Below, piece by piece: positions 24,418-33,798 of a stretch of DNA of 64,000 nucleotides. Numbering within the stretch: position 1 is the stretch's first letter; every line of letters starts with the position of its first letter. The stretch is from CAZGYE01 sp964530165 (lineage in GTDB: Bacteria > Planctomycetota > Planctomycetia > Planctomycetales > Planctomycetaceae). The translations under genes and the position numbers were made by a program. Under the pieces are notes generated by a model that worked only from the letters and a program-made list of their open reading frames with translations, was not told the origin of the DNA and ran no database searches. Location: the NCBI GenBank assembly GCA_964530165.1, contig CAZGYE010000001.1, positions 1 through 64,000 of the forward strand, in the 5' to 3' direction.

Positions 24418-24905
24418 CCTCTGGTACGCCGGCAAGAAATGCATGTCAATTTCCAGAACCAGAGAGGCCATACTCGTCCAATAGACTTTGTTCGGTCCAA
24501 CGACCCTGGCCGTCTCGGAGCCGCCGGGCACGTCCCAACTGCCGTCGGCATTTTGTTTCTCCAGCAGCAACTCGCGGACCTGCGGGTGCCAGTCGTTCCA
24601 GTATTTTCCACCCGCCGGAAATGACCCAACCCGTTGGCGATCTTTTCCTCGTTGTCGACCAGATCGCTGATCAGAATCACCAGTCCGGGCATACCTTCCA
24701 GCAGACAGTGACCCTGTGAGAACAAGGCGATCAACACTTGCTTGAGCACTTCCGTCTGCCCGACGATGACGCGGCCCAACTCCTGGGTCAGCTTCTGGTA
24801 GACTTCGGCCAACTGCTCGGCCGCTTTGAGGTCCTGTTCGTCGATCTTCCCAACGTTGGAGGAAACGCTGTTGGTATCGAGCGCCATGACGACCCTTTCT
24901 GGCAT
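24415..24905 (-). pseudogene. Collapsed remnant of a moxR / DUF58 / prenyltransferase-like locus
   Basis: Three unrelated coding fragments are fused in 490 bp. Residues 1-75 are the N-terminus of a MoxR AAA ATPase ([19 protein letters not shown], then [11 protein letters not shown], where Walker A should begin). From about 24680 the frame continues as a DUF58-type strand ([22 protein letters not shown]). Near 24612 the frame shifts to a prenyltransferase/squalene-cyclase-like C-terminus ([17 protein letters not shown] ... HFLPAYQR). In planctomycetes these three families lie in one conserved cluster, so two internal deletions would explain the scar. The Walker A lysine is lost and no function is expected. 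The first ATG is ambiguous (24905 or 24887). Confidence 0.8.
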
Positions 24906-25035
24906 CGGTTTTCAGAAGCTGGGTCAATGCACCGTGGATACTGAGTTGTAGCCTATCGGGAAATCAATGCCCGTCAACTCTTCGGCCGAAATCTTGGCTC
25001 CCGGATACAGGACCTGGCGATCGAGGGCTATCATT

Positions 25036-25105
25036 TGCGATTCTTGATCTCTGATTTTCGATTCCGACACAATCGCAATTCGCAAATCGAGAATCTAAAA
25101 TCAAC
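25036..25105. repeat. Period-7 dyad array (10 heptads) upstream of pdxJ
   Basis: TGCGATT, CTTGATC, TCTGATT, TTCGATT, then CCGACAC, then AATCGCA, ATTCGCA, AATCGAG, AATCTAA, AATCAAC. Most left units end in GATT or GAT; the right units start with AATC or ATTC, so the dyad is nearly perfect. It ends 36 nt before the pdxJ start codon, overlapping the likely promoter or leader. Confidence 0.8.
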
Positions 25106-25141
25106 GTCGTCGCATCACTCACAAGGAAAAGGAGAACCACC

Positions 25142-25858
25142 ATGCCTCGTTTAGGTGTGAACGTCGATCATGTGGCCACAATTCGGCAGGCTCGGCGGAC
25201 GATCGAACCGGATCCGGTCTGGGCGGCGTCGCTGGCCGAGCTGGCCGGAGCTGACGGGATCACCATCCATCTGCGCGAAGATCGCCGGCATATTCAGGAC
25301 CGCGACTTGCGCGTGCTGCGGCAGACCGTACAGGTCAAGTTGAACCTGGAGATGGCCGCCGAGGACGAAATCACCGACATCGCCCTCGACGTGCACCCCG
25401 GCCAGGCGACGCTGGTACCCGAACACCGAGAGGAAATCACGACCGAAGGGGGCCTGGACGTCATCGCCAACACCGGCCGCGTCAGAGCGTGCATCGAGCG
25501 TCTTAAAGAAGCGGGAATTGAGGTCAGCCTGTTCGTCGATCCCGACGTCCGGCAAATCGAGGCGGCCCGAGCGCTGAGCGCCGACGCCGTCGAGCTGCAC
25601 ACGGGCCAGTACGCCAACGCGGTCTCGCCTGCCGAGCAAGACTGCCAGTTCGAGACGCTCGTCACAGCCGGCGAGTTCGTGCTGCAGCAGGGATTGCTAT
25701 TGCACATGGGTCACGGTCTGACCTACCGCAACGTCTCGCGAATTGCCGCCATCGAGGGAGTGAGCGAGCTGAACATCGGCCACAGCATCATCGCCCGGGC
25801 CATTCTGGTCGGTTTCGAACGGGCCGTCCGCGAGATGAAAGCACTGCTGGGGGGCTAG
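25142..25858 (+). CDS. pdxJ: Pyridoxine 5'-phosphate synthase
   Basis: A 238-residue TIM-barrel enzyme that condenses deoxyxylulose 5-phosphate with 3-amino-2-oxopropyl phosphate to make PNP, in the DXP-dependent vitamin B6 route. Conserved elements are [14 protein letters not shown] at the N-terminus, [49 protein letters not shown], and GHGLTYRNV plus [12 protein letters not shown] at the C-terminus. The ATG has an AAGGAAAAGGAG ribosome site. It appears monocistronic, with a heptad dyad array just upstream and a phosphatase remnant downstream. Length and motifs are entirely normal. Confidence 0.97.
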   Translation: MPRLGVNVDHVATIRQARRTIEPDPVWAASLAELAGADGITIHLREDRRHIQDRDLRVLRQTVQVKLNLEMAAEDEITDIALDVHPGQATLVPEHREEITTEGGLDVIANTGRVRACIERLKEAGIEVSLFVDPDVRQIEAARALSADAVELHTGQYANAVSPAEQDCQFETLVTAGEFVLQQGLLLHMGHGLTYRNVSRIAAIEGVSELNIGHSIIARAILVGFERAVREMKALLGG

Positions 25859-25898
25859 TGCTCCATCCAGGCTGCAAAGTCAAGGTACGGCTGGGTGT

Positions 25899-25921
25899 GG
25901 GGCAGGCTTTCCAGCCTGCCC
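25899..25921. repeat. GGGCAGGCT-TTCC-AGCCTGCCC palindrome, copy 1
   Basis: Perfect arms (GGGCAGGCT / AGCCTGCCC) around a TTCC loop, with the lead GTGG. An identical core recurs inside pabB at 34373-34396. Here it lies exactly where the LMW phosphatase remnant loses its homology. Confidence 0.85.
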
Positions 25922-25922
25922 T

Positions 25923-26000
25923 GGCCATTGGACTGCGGCAGCAATTGCCCGTGCACAAGAACAGCACGCGCAGTTTCTTGGCTTGGTTCATGGCGGCCAT
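25923..26000 (-). pseudogene. N-terminal remnant of a low-molecular-weight phosphatase / ArsC-like gene
   Basis: Twenty-six codons read MAAMNQAKKLRVLFLCTGNC and continue CRSPMA. This is the P-loop start of the LMW-PTP/arsenate reductase family (C-x5-R: CTGNCCR). Homology then stops at the GGGCAGGCT palindrome (25899-25921) and the frame continues as translated repeat. The family is normally 130-160 residues, so this is a 5' fragment with no function expected. Confidence 0.75.
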
Positions 26001-26148
26001 CCTATCAGCTTTTCTGGAAATGTGGGCTTCGAGCGGTGGACTGTGGGGCGAAAGATGACTATCTTGCGGTAATTCACGGGTTGCGTACGGCACGCCTACA
26101 AAATGTGCATATTCCGACAGATCCTTAGATTCAGGAGCAACGGCAAAC

Positions 26149-27561
26149 ATGACCCCCAAGGAATTTTTCGACTTCGCAAAGCAACACAAGGCCGAACTGG
26201 TGGATCTCAAATTCACCGACCTGCTGGGAACGTGGCAGCATTGCTCGTTTCCCGTCGAGACTCTGGACGAGGGCACCTTTGAAGAGGGGCTGGGGTTCGA
26301 CGGCTCATCGATTCGTGGCTGGAAGGGAATCGAGGCCTCCGACATGATGGCCGTGCCCGATGCCGACACCGCAGTCATTGATCCGTTTTTCGCGGAGCCG
26401 GCCGTCAGCGTCATCGCCAACATCGTCGATCCGATCACGCGGGAGGACTACACCCGTGATCCGCGGAACGTGGCCCGTAAAGGCCTGGCCTATCTGAAAC
26501 AGACTGGCATCGCCGACACATGCTTTGTGGGACCGGAGCCGGAGTTCTTCATTTTCGACGACATCCGCTTTCAGTCGAGCCAAAGCGGCGCGATGTACCA
26601 CATCGATTCCATCGAAGCCGCCTGGAACACCGGCCGCCCGGAAGAGCCGAACCTTGGTCACAAGCCCGGCTACAAGTGCGGGTATTTCCCGGTGGCTCCC
26701 ATCGACAACTACCATGATCTGCGCAGCGAGATGACCGCCGAGCTGCGAAAGCTGGGCATCATGGTCGAGGCGCATCACCACGAAGTCGGCACGGCCGGAC
26801 AGGCGGAAATCGACATGAAGTTCCAGCCGCTGTTGAAAATGGCCGACCAGTTTATCTGGTACAAGTACGTCATCAAGAACGTCGCCAAGCGGCACGGCAA
26901 GACAGTCACGTTCATGCCCAAGCCGATCTTCGAGGACAACGGCTCCGGCATGCACACGCACATGTCGCTGTGGAAGGATGGCCAGCCGCTGTTTGCCGGC
27001 GACGGCTACGCGGGCTTGACCGACCTGGCGTTGAATGCGGTCGGCGGCATCCTGAAACACGGCCGGTCGCTTTTAGCCTTTGCCGCTCCGACGGCCAACA
27101 GTTATCACCGGCTGGTGCCGGGCTTCGAGGCCCCGGTGAACCTGGTCATGTCGCAGCGGAACCGCTCGGCTTGCGTCCGAATTCCGATGTACACACCCAA
27201 CCCCAAGGCCAAACGGGCTGAGTTCCGCTGTCCCGACCCCTCCTGCAACGGCTATCTGACGTTCACCGCCATGATGATGGCGATGATCGACGGCGTCCAG
27301 AACAAGATCGACCCCGGCCCGCCCTTGGACCGCGACATCTACGACATGACGCCCGAAGAACTCGCCGAAACCAACACCACACCGGCGTCGCTGGATGAAG
27401 CGATCGACGCCCTGGAGCAGGATCACGAGTTTCTCACCAAAGGCGACGTGTTCACCGATGACCTGATCGAAACCTGGATGAGTTGGAAGCGCACCGAAGA
27501 GCTCGACCAACTCCGGTTGCGGCCGCATCCGTACGAGTTCGATCTGTACTACAATTGCTGA
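26149..27561 (+). CDS. glnA: Glutamine synthetase, type I
   Basis: A 470-residue GSI that makes glutamine from glutamate, ammonia and ATP; it works as a dodecamer in the cytoplasm. Visible motifs are the Asp50-type latch GFDGSSIRGW, the metal and Glu site VGPEPEFFIFD, HHHEVGTAGQAEIDM, the ATP/NH3 region KPIFEDNGSGMHTHMS, and NRSACVRIP. The adenylylation loop DIYDMTPEE retains its tyrosine, so regulation by GlnE-type adenylylation (GSI-beta) is likely if the partner exists. The start ATG follows AGGAG at nine bases. It is followed after 15 nt by the stop of the convergent aldehyde dehydrogenase gene. Confidence 0.98.
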   Translation: MTPKEFFDFAKQHKAELVDLKFTDLLGTWQHCSFPVETLDEGTFEEGLGFDGSSIRGWKGIEASDMMAVPDADTAVIDPFFAEPAVSVIANIVDPITREDYTRDPRNVARKGLAYLKQTGIADTCFVGPEPEFFIFDDIRFQSSQSGAMYHIDSIEAAWNTGRPEEPNLGHKPGYKCGYFPVAPIDNYHDLRSEMTAELRKLGIMVEAHHHEVGTAGQAEIDMKFQPLLKMADQFIWYKYVIKNVAKRHGKTVTFMPKPIFEDNGSGMHTHMSLWKDGQPLFAGDGYAGLTDLALNAVGGILKHGRSLLAFAAPTANSYHRLVPGFEAPVNLVMSQRNRSACVRIPMYTPNPKAKRAEFRCPDPSCNGYLTFTAMMMAMIDGVQNKIDPGPPLDRDIYDMTPEELAETNTTPASLDEAIDALEQDHEFLTKGDVFTDDLIETWMSWKRTEELDQLRLRPHPYEFDLYYNC

Positions 27562-27576
27562 TTTGTCCGACCTCGC

Positions 27577-29052
27577 TCATTGGAGATTCATCGTCACCGT
27601 CTTCAACTCGGTGTAGTTTGCCAGCGCGGCTTCGCCCAGCTCGCGGCCGATGCCGCTCATCTTGAAGCCGCCGAACGGGGCCGCCGCGTCGAAAACGTCA
27701 TAGCAGTTGATCCAGACCGTTCCGGCCCGCACACTGTTGGCAATGCGGTGCGCCTTAGCAACGTCGCGGGTCCAGACGGCGGCTGCCAGACCGTAGAACG
27801 TCTTGTTCGACCGCTGGATCACGTCGTCGACGTCTCGAAACGACAAAATGCTCAGCACCGGGCCGAAGATCTCGTCGGTGGCAATCTCCATGTCGTCGGT
27901 GACGTTGTCAAAGACGGTTGGCTCGACAAAGTAACCACGCTGGCCAAAGCGCGACCCGCCGGTCACACAATCCGCGCCGGCGTGTTTCCCCTTTTCGATG
28001 TAAGTGAGAATCTTATCGAATTGGGCCTGATCGACCTGCGGTCCCTGGCTCGTTCGGGAATCCAGTGGATTGCCGAGCTTGCGGGCTTTGGCTCGCTCGA
28101 CCACCTTCTGGACGAACTCGTCGTGGACCGACTCTTCGACGAACAAACGGCTGCCGGCACAGCAGCACTGGCCCTGATTGAAGAACAGGCCAAACTCTGC
28201 GCCGTCGACGGCGGCATCGAGATCGGCGTCGGCAAAGACGATGTTCGGGCTTTTGCCACCCAGCTCGAACGTGAGCCGTTTGAGCGTCGGGGCCGCATCG
28301 CTCATAATGCGCTGCGCCGTCTTGTACTCGCCGGTGAAGGCGATCTTGTCGACCTTGGGATTTTTGACCAAAGCCGCACCGGCGGTCGGTCCGAAACCGG
28401 GGACGATGTTGATCACCCCCGGCGGGAACCCGGCCTCCAGGACGAGCTCACCCAGCCGCAGGCAGCTCAGCGGCGTTTGCTCGGCCGGCTTGATGACGAT
28501 CGTGCAGCCTGCGGCCAGGGCCGGACCCCATTTCCAGGCCGCCAGCAACAGCGGAAAATTCCACGGAATGATCTGCCCGGCCACGCCGACCGGTTCGCGG
28601 CGCGTGTAGCAGAAGTAATCGCCGCGAATGGGAATCGTCTGGCCGTGAATCTTGTCGGCCCAGCCGGCGTAATACCGCAGGCAGTCAATCGTCAACGGCA
28701 GATCGGCGGCGAGGCTATCGCGGATCGGCTTGCCGTTGTCGAGCGTCTCCAGCGCGGCCAGCTCGTCGAAGTTGTCTTCGATCAGGTCGGCCAGCCTGTT
28801 GATCAGTTGACCGCGGTCGCGGGCGTCCATTTTCGGCCACGGGCCGGTCTCGAACGCTTTGCGGGCCGCGTTGACCGCGATGTCGATGTCCGCCTCATCT
28901 CCCTCGGCGACATCGGCAATTCTTTCGGTCGTTGCGGGGTTGAGCGTTTCAAACGTCCTACCGGTGACGGAATCACACCATTCGCCGGCAATCAGCATTC
29001 TGGTTTGCCGAACAACGGGAGCTTCGTAGATGGTTTCCTCGACGGTTGCCAT
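27577..29052 (-). CDS. NAD(P)-dependent aldehyde dehydrogenase
   Basis: A 491-residue ALDH superfamily enzyme that oxidises an aldehyde to the acid. The nucleotide-binding and active-site motifs are all present: [31 protein letters not shown] (the usual GS is GE here), the general-base [12 protein letters not shown], and the nucleophile [15 protein letters not shown] with a triple-Cys. [15 protein letters not shown] is the C-terminal signature. The best fit is the class 1/2 ALDH1-like group, such as betaine or phenylacetaldehyde-type enzymes; the substrate is not determinable. The ATG at 29052 has GGAGGAG upstream. It is convergent with glnA and divergent from a small lipoprotein gene. Confidence 0.95.
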   Translation of the reverse strand: MATVEETIYEAPVVRQTRMLIAGEWCDSVTGRTFETLNPATTERIADVAEGDEADIDIAVNAARKAFETGPWPKMDARDRGQLINRLADLIEDNFDELAALETLDNGKPIRDSLAADLPLTIDCLRYYAGWADKIHGQTIPIRGDYFCYTRREPVGVAGQIIPWNFPLLLAAWKWGPALAAGCTIVIKPAEQTPLSCLRLGELVLEAGFPPGVINIVPGFGPTAGAALVKNPKVDKIAFTGEYKTAQRIMSDAAPTLKRLTFELGGKSPNIVFADADLDAAVDGAEFGLFFNQGQCCCAGSRLFVEESVHDEFVQKVVERAKARKLGNPLDSRTSQGPQVDQAQFDKILTYIEKGKHAGADCVTGGSRFGQRGYFVEPTVFDNVTDDMEIATDEIFGPVLSILSFRDVDDVIQRSNKTFYGLAAAVWTRDVAKAHRIANSVRAGTVWINCYDVFDAAAPFGGFKMSGIGRELGEAALANYTELKTVTMNLQ

Positions 29053-29341
29053 GATTTCTCCTCCTCTGGGGGCGGTGAGAGCTATGTGTCGGGTCTGCCT
29101 CATCAGAATCATAGGCGAATCTGATTGCGAATACGAACACCGCGCACGGAATCTGGGCCAAGAGCCACGGTTTTCTCAATCCGGTCGTGATTCTGAAACG
29201 GACCAAACCGGAAAACGTTGGAAATCTCGGCAGACTTGGCGGATTCTGCCGAAGATTCCGGTCGTAACAGTCGATGATAGTTCCAGAGCACGAACCGGCA
29301 CCAAACGATGGAACTCATCGGAGTCGACGACGAGATCAGGC

Positions 29342-29605
29342 ATGATGAAACGCCCAGTAAAGAACCGGACACGGTGGACCTTGCTTACGGGTGGATTGCT
29401 CGTCGCCGCCGCTGGATTGCTCGGCCTTGCGGCGGTCGGCTGTCAGACAACCGTGGGCGGTCAGACCATGCCGTCGGCCTACTACCTGAAGGACGACGTG
29501 CAATACTTCCCGGCCGGTCCCGAGGACAAACTCCGTAATGCTCGCCGAGCCCAGGAACAGTACAAACTCAATCGGCAGGCCCAGAGAGCAGGGCTTGGTC
29601 GATGA
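29342..29605 (+). CDS. Small planctomycete lipoprotein, unknown function
   Basis: An 87-residue predicted lipoprotein starting with two consecutive ATG codons (29342, 29345). A basic n-region (KRPVKNRTRW), a hydrophobic core and the lipobox AAVGC are clear. The mature part is about 55 residues with the phrase AYYLKDDVQYFPAGPEDKLRN and a charged coiled tail. Short lipoproteins with this phrase are familiar from planctomycete genomes, but no function is known to me. It is monocistronic and diverges from the aldehyde dehydrogenase gene across 289 nt, which hold no other gene. A longer in-frame ORF from 29030 is rejected because it would hide the signal. Confidence 0.7.
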   Translation: MMKRPVKNRTRWTLLTGGLLVAAAGLLGLAAVGCQTTVGGQTMPSAYYLKDDVQYFPAGPEDKLRNARRAQEQYKLNRQAQRAGLGR

Positions 29606-29798
29606 AAATCCGTAAGAACAAGCCAAGCCGTTCGATGAGGTCGTTCTCGCCGAACTGAAGCAATTGTCGAGCCAACCAGTCATCGTCGCGTCCCCTGAGG
29701 CATTGCTGCCTGCGGAAACACGAGCAGTAATTCGTGCGTCAGCGGTGTGGGAGCAAGACTTCCACGAACTCGACCGTTGACGCCGGGGGGGGACGACT

Positions 29799-29869
29799 CC
29801 CTTCGCGCCCGACGAAATCAGGCATCGGCCAAAGAGCCGGTTGTCCTGCGTTCGTCGGGTCGCGAAGGG
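29799..29869. repeat. Inverted repeat, 18-bp arms
   Basis: The left arm CCCTTCGCGCCCGACGAA (29799-29816) matches the reverse of the right arm 29851-29869, with one extra base in the right arm. The spacer is 34 nt. It lies just upstream of the heptad array. Confidence 0.75.
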
Positions 29870-29879
29870 CTCCTCTTTT

Positions 29880-30145
29880 GAATGCGGAATTCGGAATGCG
29901 GAATGGCCGATGTCGCCTCGAAACTCCCCACTCCCCACTCTCCACTCTCCACTCTCCACTCTCCACTCTCCACTCTCCACTCTCCACTCNNNNNNNNNNN
30001 NNNNNNNNNNNNNNNNNNNNNNNNNNNNNNNNNNNNNNNNNNNNNNNNNNNNNNNNNNNNNNNNNNNNNNNNNNNNNNNNNNNNNNNNNCCACTCTCCAC
30101 TCTCCACTCTCCACTCTCCACTCTCCACTCTCCACTCTCCACTCC
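29880..30145. repeat. Long period-7 dyad array with 100-N assembly gap
   Basis: Units in register: GAATGCG, GAATTCG, GAATGCG, GAATGGC, two diverged, AACTCCC, CACTCCC and then many CACTCTC copies on both sides of the gap (N at 29990-30089). It ends 2-3 nt from the stop codon of the ThDP-enzyme gene (30148). The true gap length should be 1 plus a multiple of 7 nt if the repeat is regular; 100 does not fit. Confidence 0.9.
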
Positions 30146-30147
30146 GC

Positions 30148-31926
30148 CTAGAGGATCTTCGAGAGACGCTTGGCCAGCCGGTTCAGGGCCGGGCTGACAT
30201 CCAGCGGCGCGAGGTGGACGTTCAGCAGACTGAAGGTGTCGTGGTTGGCCAGTGCGGCGTTGAGCGCTTGATCGAGATCGCCTTCGGTGTGAACCTCGAA
30301 GCCCCACCCACCCCCCAGCAGGTCGGGCAGGCGATGGTAGTCCCAGTTGGGAATGTCGTTGAAAGGCCCTTCCTGCAGGATGCGTTCGGTGGTGTAACCT
30401 TTGTTGTTCAGCACCAGCACAATCGGATTGAATCCGTGCTTGACGGCCGTTGAAAGCTCCAGACACGTCATCTGAAAGGCACCGTCGCCGACCAGCACAA
30501 TCGGCCGCAGGCCCGGATTGGCCACCTGCACCCCCACTGCGGCCGGTATGGCAAAGCCCATCGACGTGTAATAGGCCGGGCTGAGGAACTCCGTGTGGCG
30601 GTAGATCGTCAAATCAGCCGCGGCGAACAGACAGTCTCCCACGTCGGCCACCACGACCATGTTCTCGTCCAGCATCTCGTTGAGCCGATCGAACAGACGT
30701 TTGATGGTCACGTTCGCACTGGGCTTGACCACGAACCTTTCGTCCCCCGACCGCTTGACGTCGGGGAGTGGATGCCGCGGCGGATGCAGTTTCGACTTGA
30801 CCAGCCCCTTGACGAAGTCGGAGAACAGCACGTCGTGAAAGTGATGGTGCCGAATCCGCAGCTTCTCGCTGGTCACGTAGATGCATTTGCCGGGATCGAG
30901 ATGGGCAGTGTAGATGCCCAGGTTGATGTCGGTCATAAACGTACCGAGCAGAATCACGCAGTCGCTCTCTTCGACGGTGCGGCGGACGTCCTCACGCCCC
31001 ATCGCCCCCTCGTAGATGCCGAGGTACAGCGGGTGTTTCTCGCTCACCACCGACTTGCCCAGCAGCGTGGCACACATGGGAATGCCGTTCTTCTCGGCGA
31101 GTTTGAGCACTTCATCCTGCAATCCGAACCGGTGCATTTCGACACCGGCAATGATCACCGGCTGCTGGCTGCCGTTGATCAGTTTGGCGGCCTCATCGAT
31201 GGCTTCCTGCAACGCCTCCTGGTCGCTTCGGGGTTTCGCGGCCTTTGGCTCATGGGGGAACAGTCCTTCGGCGTGCACGCGGTCGCGGGGCAGCTCCAGA
31301 TAGACCGGCCGCTTGTACCGGACCGCCGCCTCCAGGCAGCGGTCGATTTCGCGAAACGCCGTCAGCGGATCATCCAACAATGCCGTTGCCACGGTAATCT
31401 TTTCGAAAACGTCCCGCTGCGTGCGGAAGTCGCGCACCCGGTGGTGCACCAACGGATCGGAACGGCGTTCGTCCATTCCCGGCGCGCCGCTGATGACAAT
31501 CACCGGCGACTTCTCCGCATACGCGCCGGCAATCGAGTTGCACAAGCTGAGCCCCCCCACGCAGTACGTCACGCAAACAGCACCCAAACCGTGCACGCGG
31601 GCGTACCCGTCGGCGGCGTAACCGGCACAGTCTTCTCGCGTCGCCCCGACGACCCGAATCGGACTCTCCTCCAGCATGCCGTAAAACTGTAGCACGAAAT
31701 CGCCCGGTATGCCGAAAACGTCTTTTAACCCATAGTCCTGCAACCGCTGGATCAAGTAGCCGCCGATCGTCCTCGGCCGACCGTCGTGCTGCGTCCTCTT
31801 GGCTCGCGCCGCCGGCTTCTTCCCGGTTGTGCGTTTGCCGCGCTTCGCATGGACCGTCCCGCGTTGCGGGTTTGCCGGTGATTTGGAAGTTGGGCTGTGG
31901 GACGCGCCTATCTTGCGAGCGGTCAT
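30148..31926 (-). CDS. ThDP-dependent 2-oxo-acid decarboxylase (pyruvate/indolepyruvate decarboxylase family) with a basic N-terminal extension
   Basis: A 592-residue ThDP enzyme. The PYR domain starts near residue 53 ([27 protein letters not shown]) with the catalytic Glu in [15 protein letters not shown] and the His-His pair in PLVHHRVRD typical of PDC/IPDC. The PP domain has [13 protein letters not shown] and [10 protein letters not shown], the ThDP/Mg signature. The likely reaction is non-oxidative decarboxylation of pyruvate, phenylpyruvate or indolepyruvate to an aldehyde. An N-terminal 50-residue Lys/Arg/Ala/Pro-rich extension is not part of the fold. The ATG at 31926 has AAGGAGGAGG upstream. 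It diverges from the DUF6513 gene across 153 nt. Confidence 0.9.
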   Translation of the reverse strand: MTARKIGASHSPTSKSPANPQRGTVHAKRGKRTTGKKPAARAKRTQHDGRPRTIGGYLIQRLQDYGLKDVFGIPGDFVLQFYGMLEESPIRVVGATREDCAGYAADGYARVHGLGAVCVTYCVGGLSLCNSIAGAYAEKSPVIVISGAPGMDERRSDPLVHHRVRDFRTQRDVFEKITVATALLDDPLTAFREIDRCLEAAVRYKRPVYLELPRDRVHAEGLFPHEPKAAKPRSDQEALQEAIDEAAKLINGSQQPVIIAGVEMHRFGLQDEVLKLAEKNGIPMCATLLGKSVVSEKHPLYLGIYEGAMGREDVRRTVEESDCVILLGTFMTDINLGIYTAHLDPGKCIYVTSEKLRIRHHHFHDVLFSDFVKGLVKSKLHPPRHPLPDVKRSGDERFVVKPSANVTIKRLFDRLNEMLDENMVVVADVGDCLFAAADLTIYRHTEFLSPAYYTSMGFAIPAAVGVQVANPGLRPIVLVGDGAFQMTCLELSTAVKHGFNPIVLVLNNKGYTTERILQEGPFNDIPNWDYHRLPDLLGGGWGFEVHTEGDLDQALNAALANHDTFSLLNVHLAPLDVSPALNRLAKRLSKIL

Positions 31927-32039
31927 GGCTTCCTCCTCCTTGTCCCGAGGACGCAAGCTCTCTGAATTCTGTGTCGGAAACAGGTTGCCGTCAACCGAAG
32001 GATTTGCCCCGCAGCGGTTTTTTTGTGAATATGGAACCG

Positions 32040-32074
32040 AAAGTTGAAGGCTGAAAGCTGACTGCTGAGGGCTG
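32040..32074. repeat. Period-7 array (5 heptads) upstream of the DUF6513 gene
   Basis: AAAGTTG, AAGGCTG, AAAGCTG, ACTGCTG, AGGGCTG, ending 5 nt before the ATG at 32080. It occupies the place where a ribosome site is expected. Confidence 0.65.
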
Positions 32075-32079
32075 CGCTC

Positions 32080-33564
32080 ATGTCGCGCGAGCGGATTTTG
32101 TTTGTCACGGGACGACTGGCCGAGTTCTCGCTCCGCCGAGTTCTCGAAACGATCCCGCAATGCGGTTCAATCCCGCAATGCGGTTCGATCCCGCAATGCG
32201 GTTCGATCCCGCAATGCGGTTCGATCCCGCAATGCGGTTCGATCCCGCAATGCGGGTTTGATTATGATGTTTCGGTGCTCGGCATCAGCGTGGCGTCGCT
32301 GATGCGCGCCGACTGGGTGCTGCGGAAGCTGAAGCTGGAATCGGACTGCCGATTCAATCGGGTCATTCTGCCCGGTTGGTGCGGGGGGGACCTCGGACCG
32401 CTGCGAGATCATTTCGGGATGCCGTTCGAACGGGGGCCGAAGGACTTGCACGATCTGCCGGAATACTTTGGCCGAGAGGACAAGTCGTCCCCCGATCTGG
32501 GCCCCTATGACATCGAAATTCTGGCCGAGATCAATCATGCGCCGCAACAGACCGACGCCGAGATCCTAACGGCTGCGGAATCGTATCGAGACAGCGGGGC
32601 GGATGTGATCGATCTGGGCTGCATCCCCGGCGAAAGTTGGAACCGGGCAGGCGAGGTCACCCGTCTACTGCGCGACCAGGGCTTCCGCGTTTCCATCGAC
32701 AGCTTCGATCGGCGGGAGGTCGAAACGGCCGTGGACGCCGGTGCGGAGCTTGTTTTGAGCTGCAACGACGGCAACGTCGCCTGGGCAGCCGATCTGAATG
32801 CCGAACTGGTCGCCATTCCGGACGAAGCGGGCGATTTAGAAACGTTGGAGCGGACCGTCGATGTTCTCACTCGACGGCAGGCCCGGTTTCGGGTTGATCC
32901 GGTGCTCGAACCGATCGGCTTCGGGTTTGCCGCGTCGCTGAAGGGTTACTTCGAGGTCCGCCGCAGATGGCCCGACGTCGAAATCATGATGGGCATCGGC
33001 AATCTGACCGAATTGACCGAAGTCGACTCGGCCGGCATCAATGTTTTGCTGGCGGGAATCTGTCAGGAGCTGGGAATCCGCAGCGTGCTCACCACCGAAG
33101 TCATCAACTGGGCCCGCACGGCAGTCGCCGAGTTTGACTTCGCGCGACGCCTCGTCTATCACAGTCTCCAGAGACACGTGCTTCCGAAGCATTTCGACCC
33201 GCAACTGGTGATGCTGCGGGACCCGAAATTGCGGGAACTGGGACAAGCCGAATTGAGCGAGCTGGCGTCGAGATTGAAAGACCGCAATTTTCGTCTGTTC
33301 GTCGAAAGGGGCGAGATCCACGTGATGAACCGCAACGGCACCTGGCACGGCAGCGATCCGTATGAGCTGTTCGACCGGTTGACCGACGAGGCTGGCGTCG
33401 TCTTGGATCCGTCACATGCCTTTTACCTGGGAGTTGAACTCTCAAAGGCGGTCACCGCTTTGACGCTCGGCAAACAATACACGCAGGACGAGGCGCTTAG
33501 GTGGGGCTTGCTGTCGGTGCCCGAGAGGGGAAGGCAAAAGGAAAAAGGCAAAAGGAAAAAGTGA
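32080..33564 (+). CDS. DUF6513 dihydropteroate-synthase-like protein (H4MPT-linked)
   Basis: A 494-residue protein of the group found in planctomycetes and methylotrophs with H4MPT genes and related to archaeal dihydropteroate synthase-like proteins. The N-terminal domain ([18 protein letters not shown] ... [18 protein letters not shown]) is followed by a pterin-binding TIM barrel: [29 protein letters not shown] and VLSCNDGN match the DHPS pattern. It probably attaches an aniline-type moiety to a pterin for methanopterin-like cofactor synthesis. Between residues 25 and 60 lie six in-frame IPQCGS hexapeptides (32152-32259) not expected in the family, and the C-terminal QKEKGKRKK is encoded by a purine heptad array. 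Next come pabB and pabA. Confidence 0.85.
   Translation: MSRERILFVTGRLAEFSLRRVLETIPQCGSIPQCGSIPQCGSIPQCGSIPQCGSIPQCGFDYDVSVLGISVASLMRADWVLRKLKLESDCRFNRVILPGWCGGDLGPLRDHFGMPFERGPKDLHDLPEYFGREDKSSPDLGPYDIEILAEINHAPQQTDAEILTAAESYRDSGADVIDLGCIPGESWNRAGEVTRLLRDQGFRVSIDSFDRREVETAVDAGAELVLSCNDGNVAWAADLNAELVAIPDEAGDLETLERTVDVLTRRQARFRVDPVLEPIGFGFAASLKGYFEVRRRWPDVEIMMGIGNLTELTEVDSAGINVLLAGICQELGIRSVLTTEVINWARTAVAEFDFARRLVYHSLQRHVLPKHFDPQLVMLRDPKLRELGQAELSELASRLKDRNFRLFVERGEIHVMNRNGTWHGSDPYELFDRLTDEAGVVLDPSHAFYLGVELSKAVTALTLGKQYTQDEALRWGLLSVPERGRQKEKGKRKK
32152..32259. repeat. 18-bp tandem repeat x6 inside the DUF6513 gene
   Basis: Six contiguous 18-mers (ATCCCGCAATGCGGTTCG, last one GGGTTT at its end) encode Ile-Pro-Gln-Cys-Gly-Ser six times. 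The total is 108 bp and frame-neutral. There are no spacers, so it is not CRISPR. Confidence 0.95.
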
Positions 33565-33588
33565 GAACATAAAAGGAAAAACGATAAA
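33533..33588. repeat. Purine-rich period-7 array across a stop codon
   Basis: GGCAAAA, GGAAAAA, GGCAAAA, GGAAAAA, GTGAGAA, CATAAAA, GGAAAAA, CGATAAA. The TGA stop of the DUF6513 gene (33562-33564) lies in the fifth unit, so the array encodes the Lys-rich tail. There is no complementary half. Confidence 0.75.
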
Positions 33589-33690
33589 GTGGCGGTGGGT
33601 GGCTGGGTCAGAGCGAAAGCGATGGCCCAGATCCGCGAATTCCGGGCCTTCCCCTTGGTCAGACCCGGTCACCTGACGAATGCAGTAATA

Positions 33691-33770
33691 AGGAAATTAG
33701 GAATCCAGGAAAAGAGGAGAAAGAAGATTCCCGAGATTCCTGGTTTCCTGGTTTCCTGGCTTCCTAATAA
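33691..33770. repeat. Empty period-8 dyad array, copy B
   Basis: Left octads AGGAAATT, AGGAATCC, AGGAAAAG, AGGAGAAA; centre GAAGATTC, CCGAGATT; right octads CCTGGTTT, CCTGGTTT, CCTGGCTT, CCTAATAA. The 17-bp ends match as inverted repeats at 16 of 17 positions. Homology to copy A continues to ACCACGAAATGCACTG, reaching the pabB start at 33799. Confidence 0.85.
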
Positions 33771-33798
33771 TCCTCTGCTTACCACGAAATGCACTGTT

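Larger units (their letters stand above)
29606..30147. other. Non-coding region with inverted repeat, heptad array and assembly gap
   Basis: This 542-nt stretch between the small lipoprotein and the convergent ThDP enzyme carries no credible gene. About 29610-29790 shows nothing recognisable. An inverted repeat (29799-29869) and a long heptad array with 100 N (29880-30145) fill the rest. Confidence 0.75.

Noticed and set aside
29802..30140. ORFs made of repeated Ser-Pro-Leu/His or Glu-Trp-Arg-Val peptides
   Set aside because: They are translations of the CACTCTC heptad array and its complement across the N gap.
32152..32259. Possible CRISPR or phase-variation tract
   Set aside because: Contiguous 18-bp units without spacers inside a conserved gene; the length is always a multiple of three, so frame switching is not expected.
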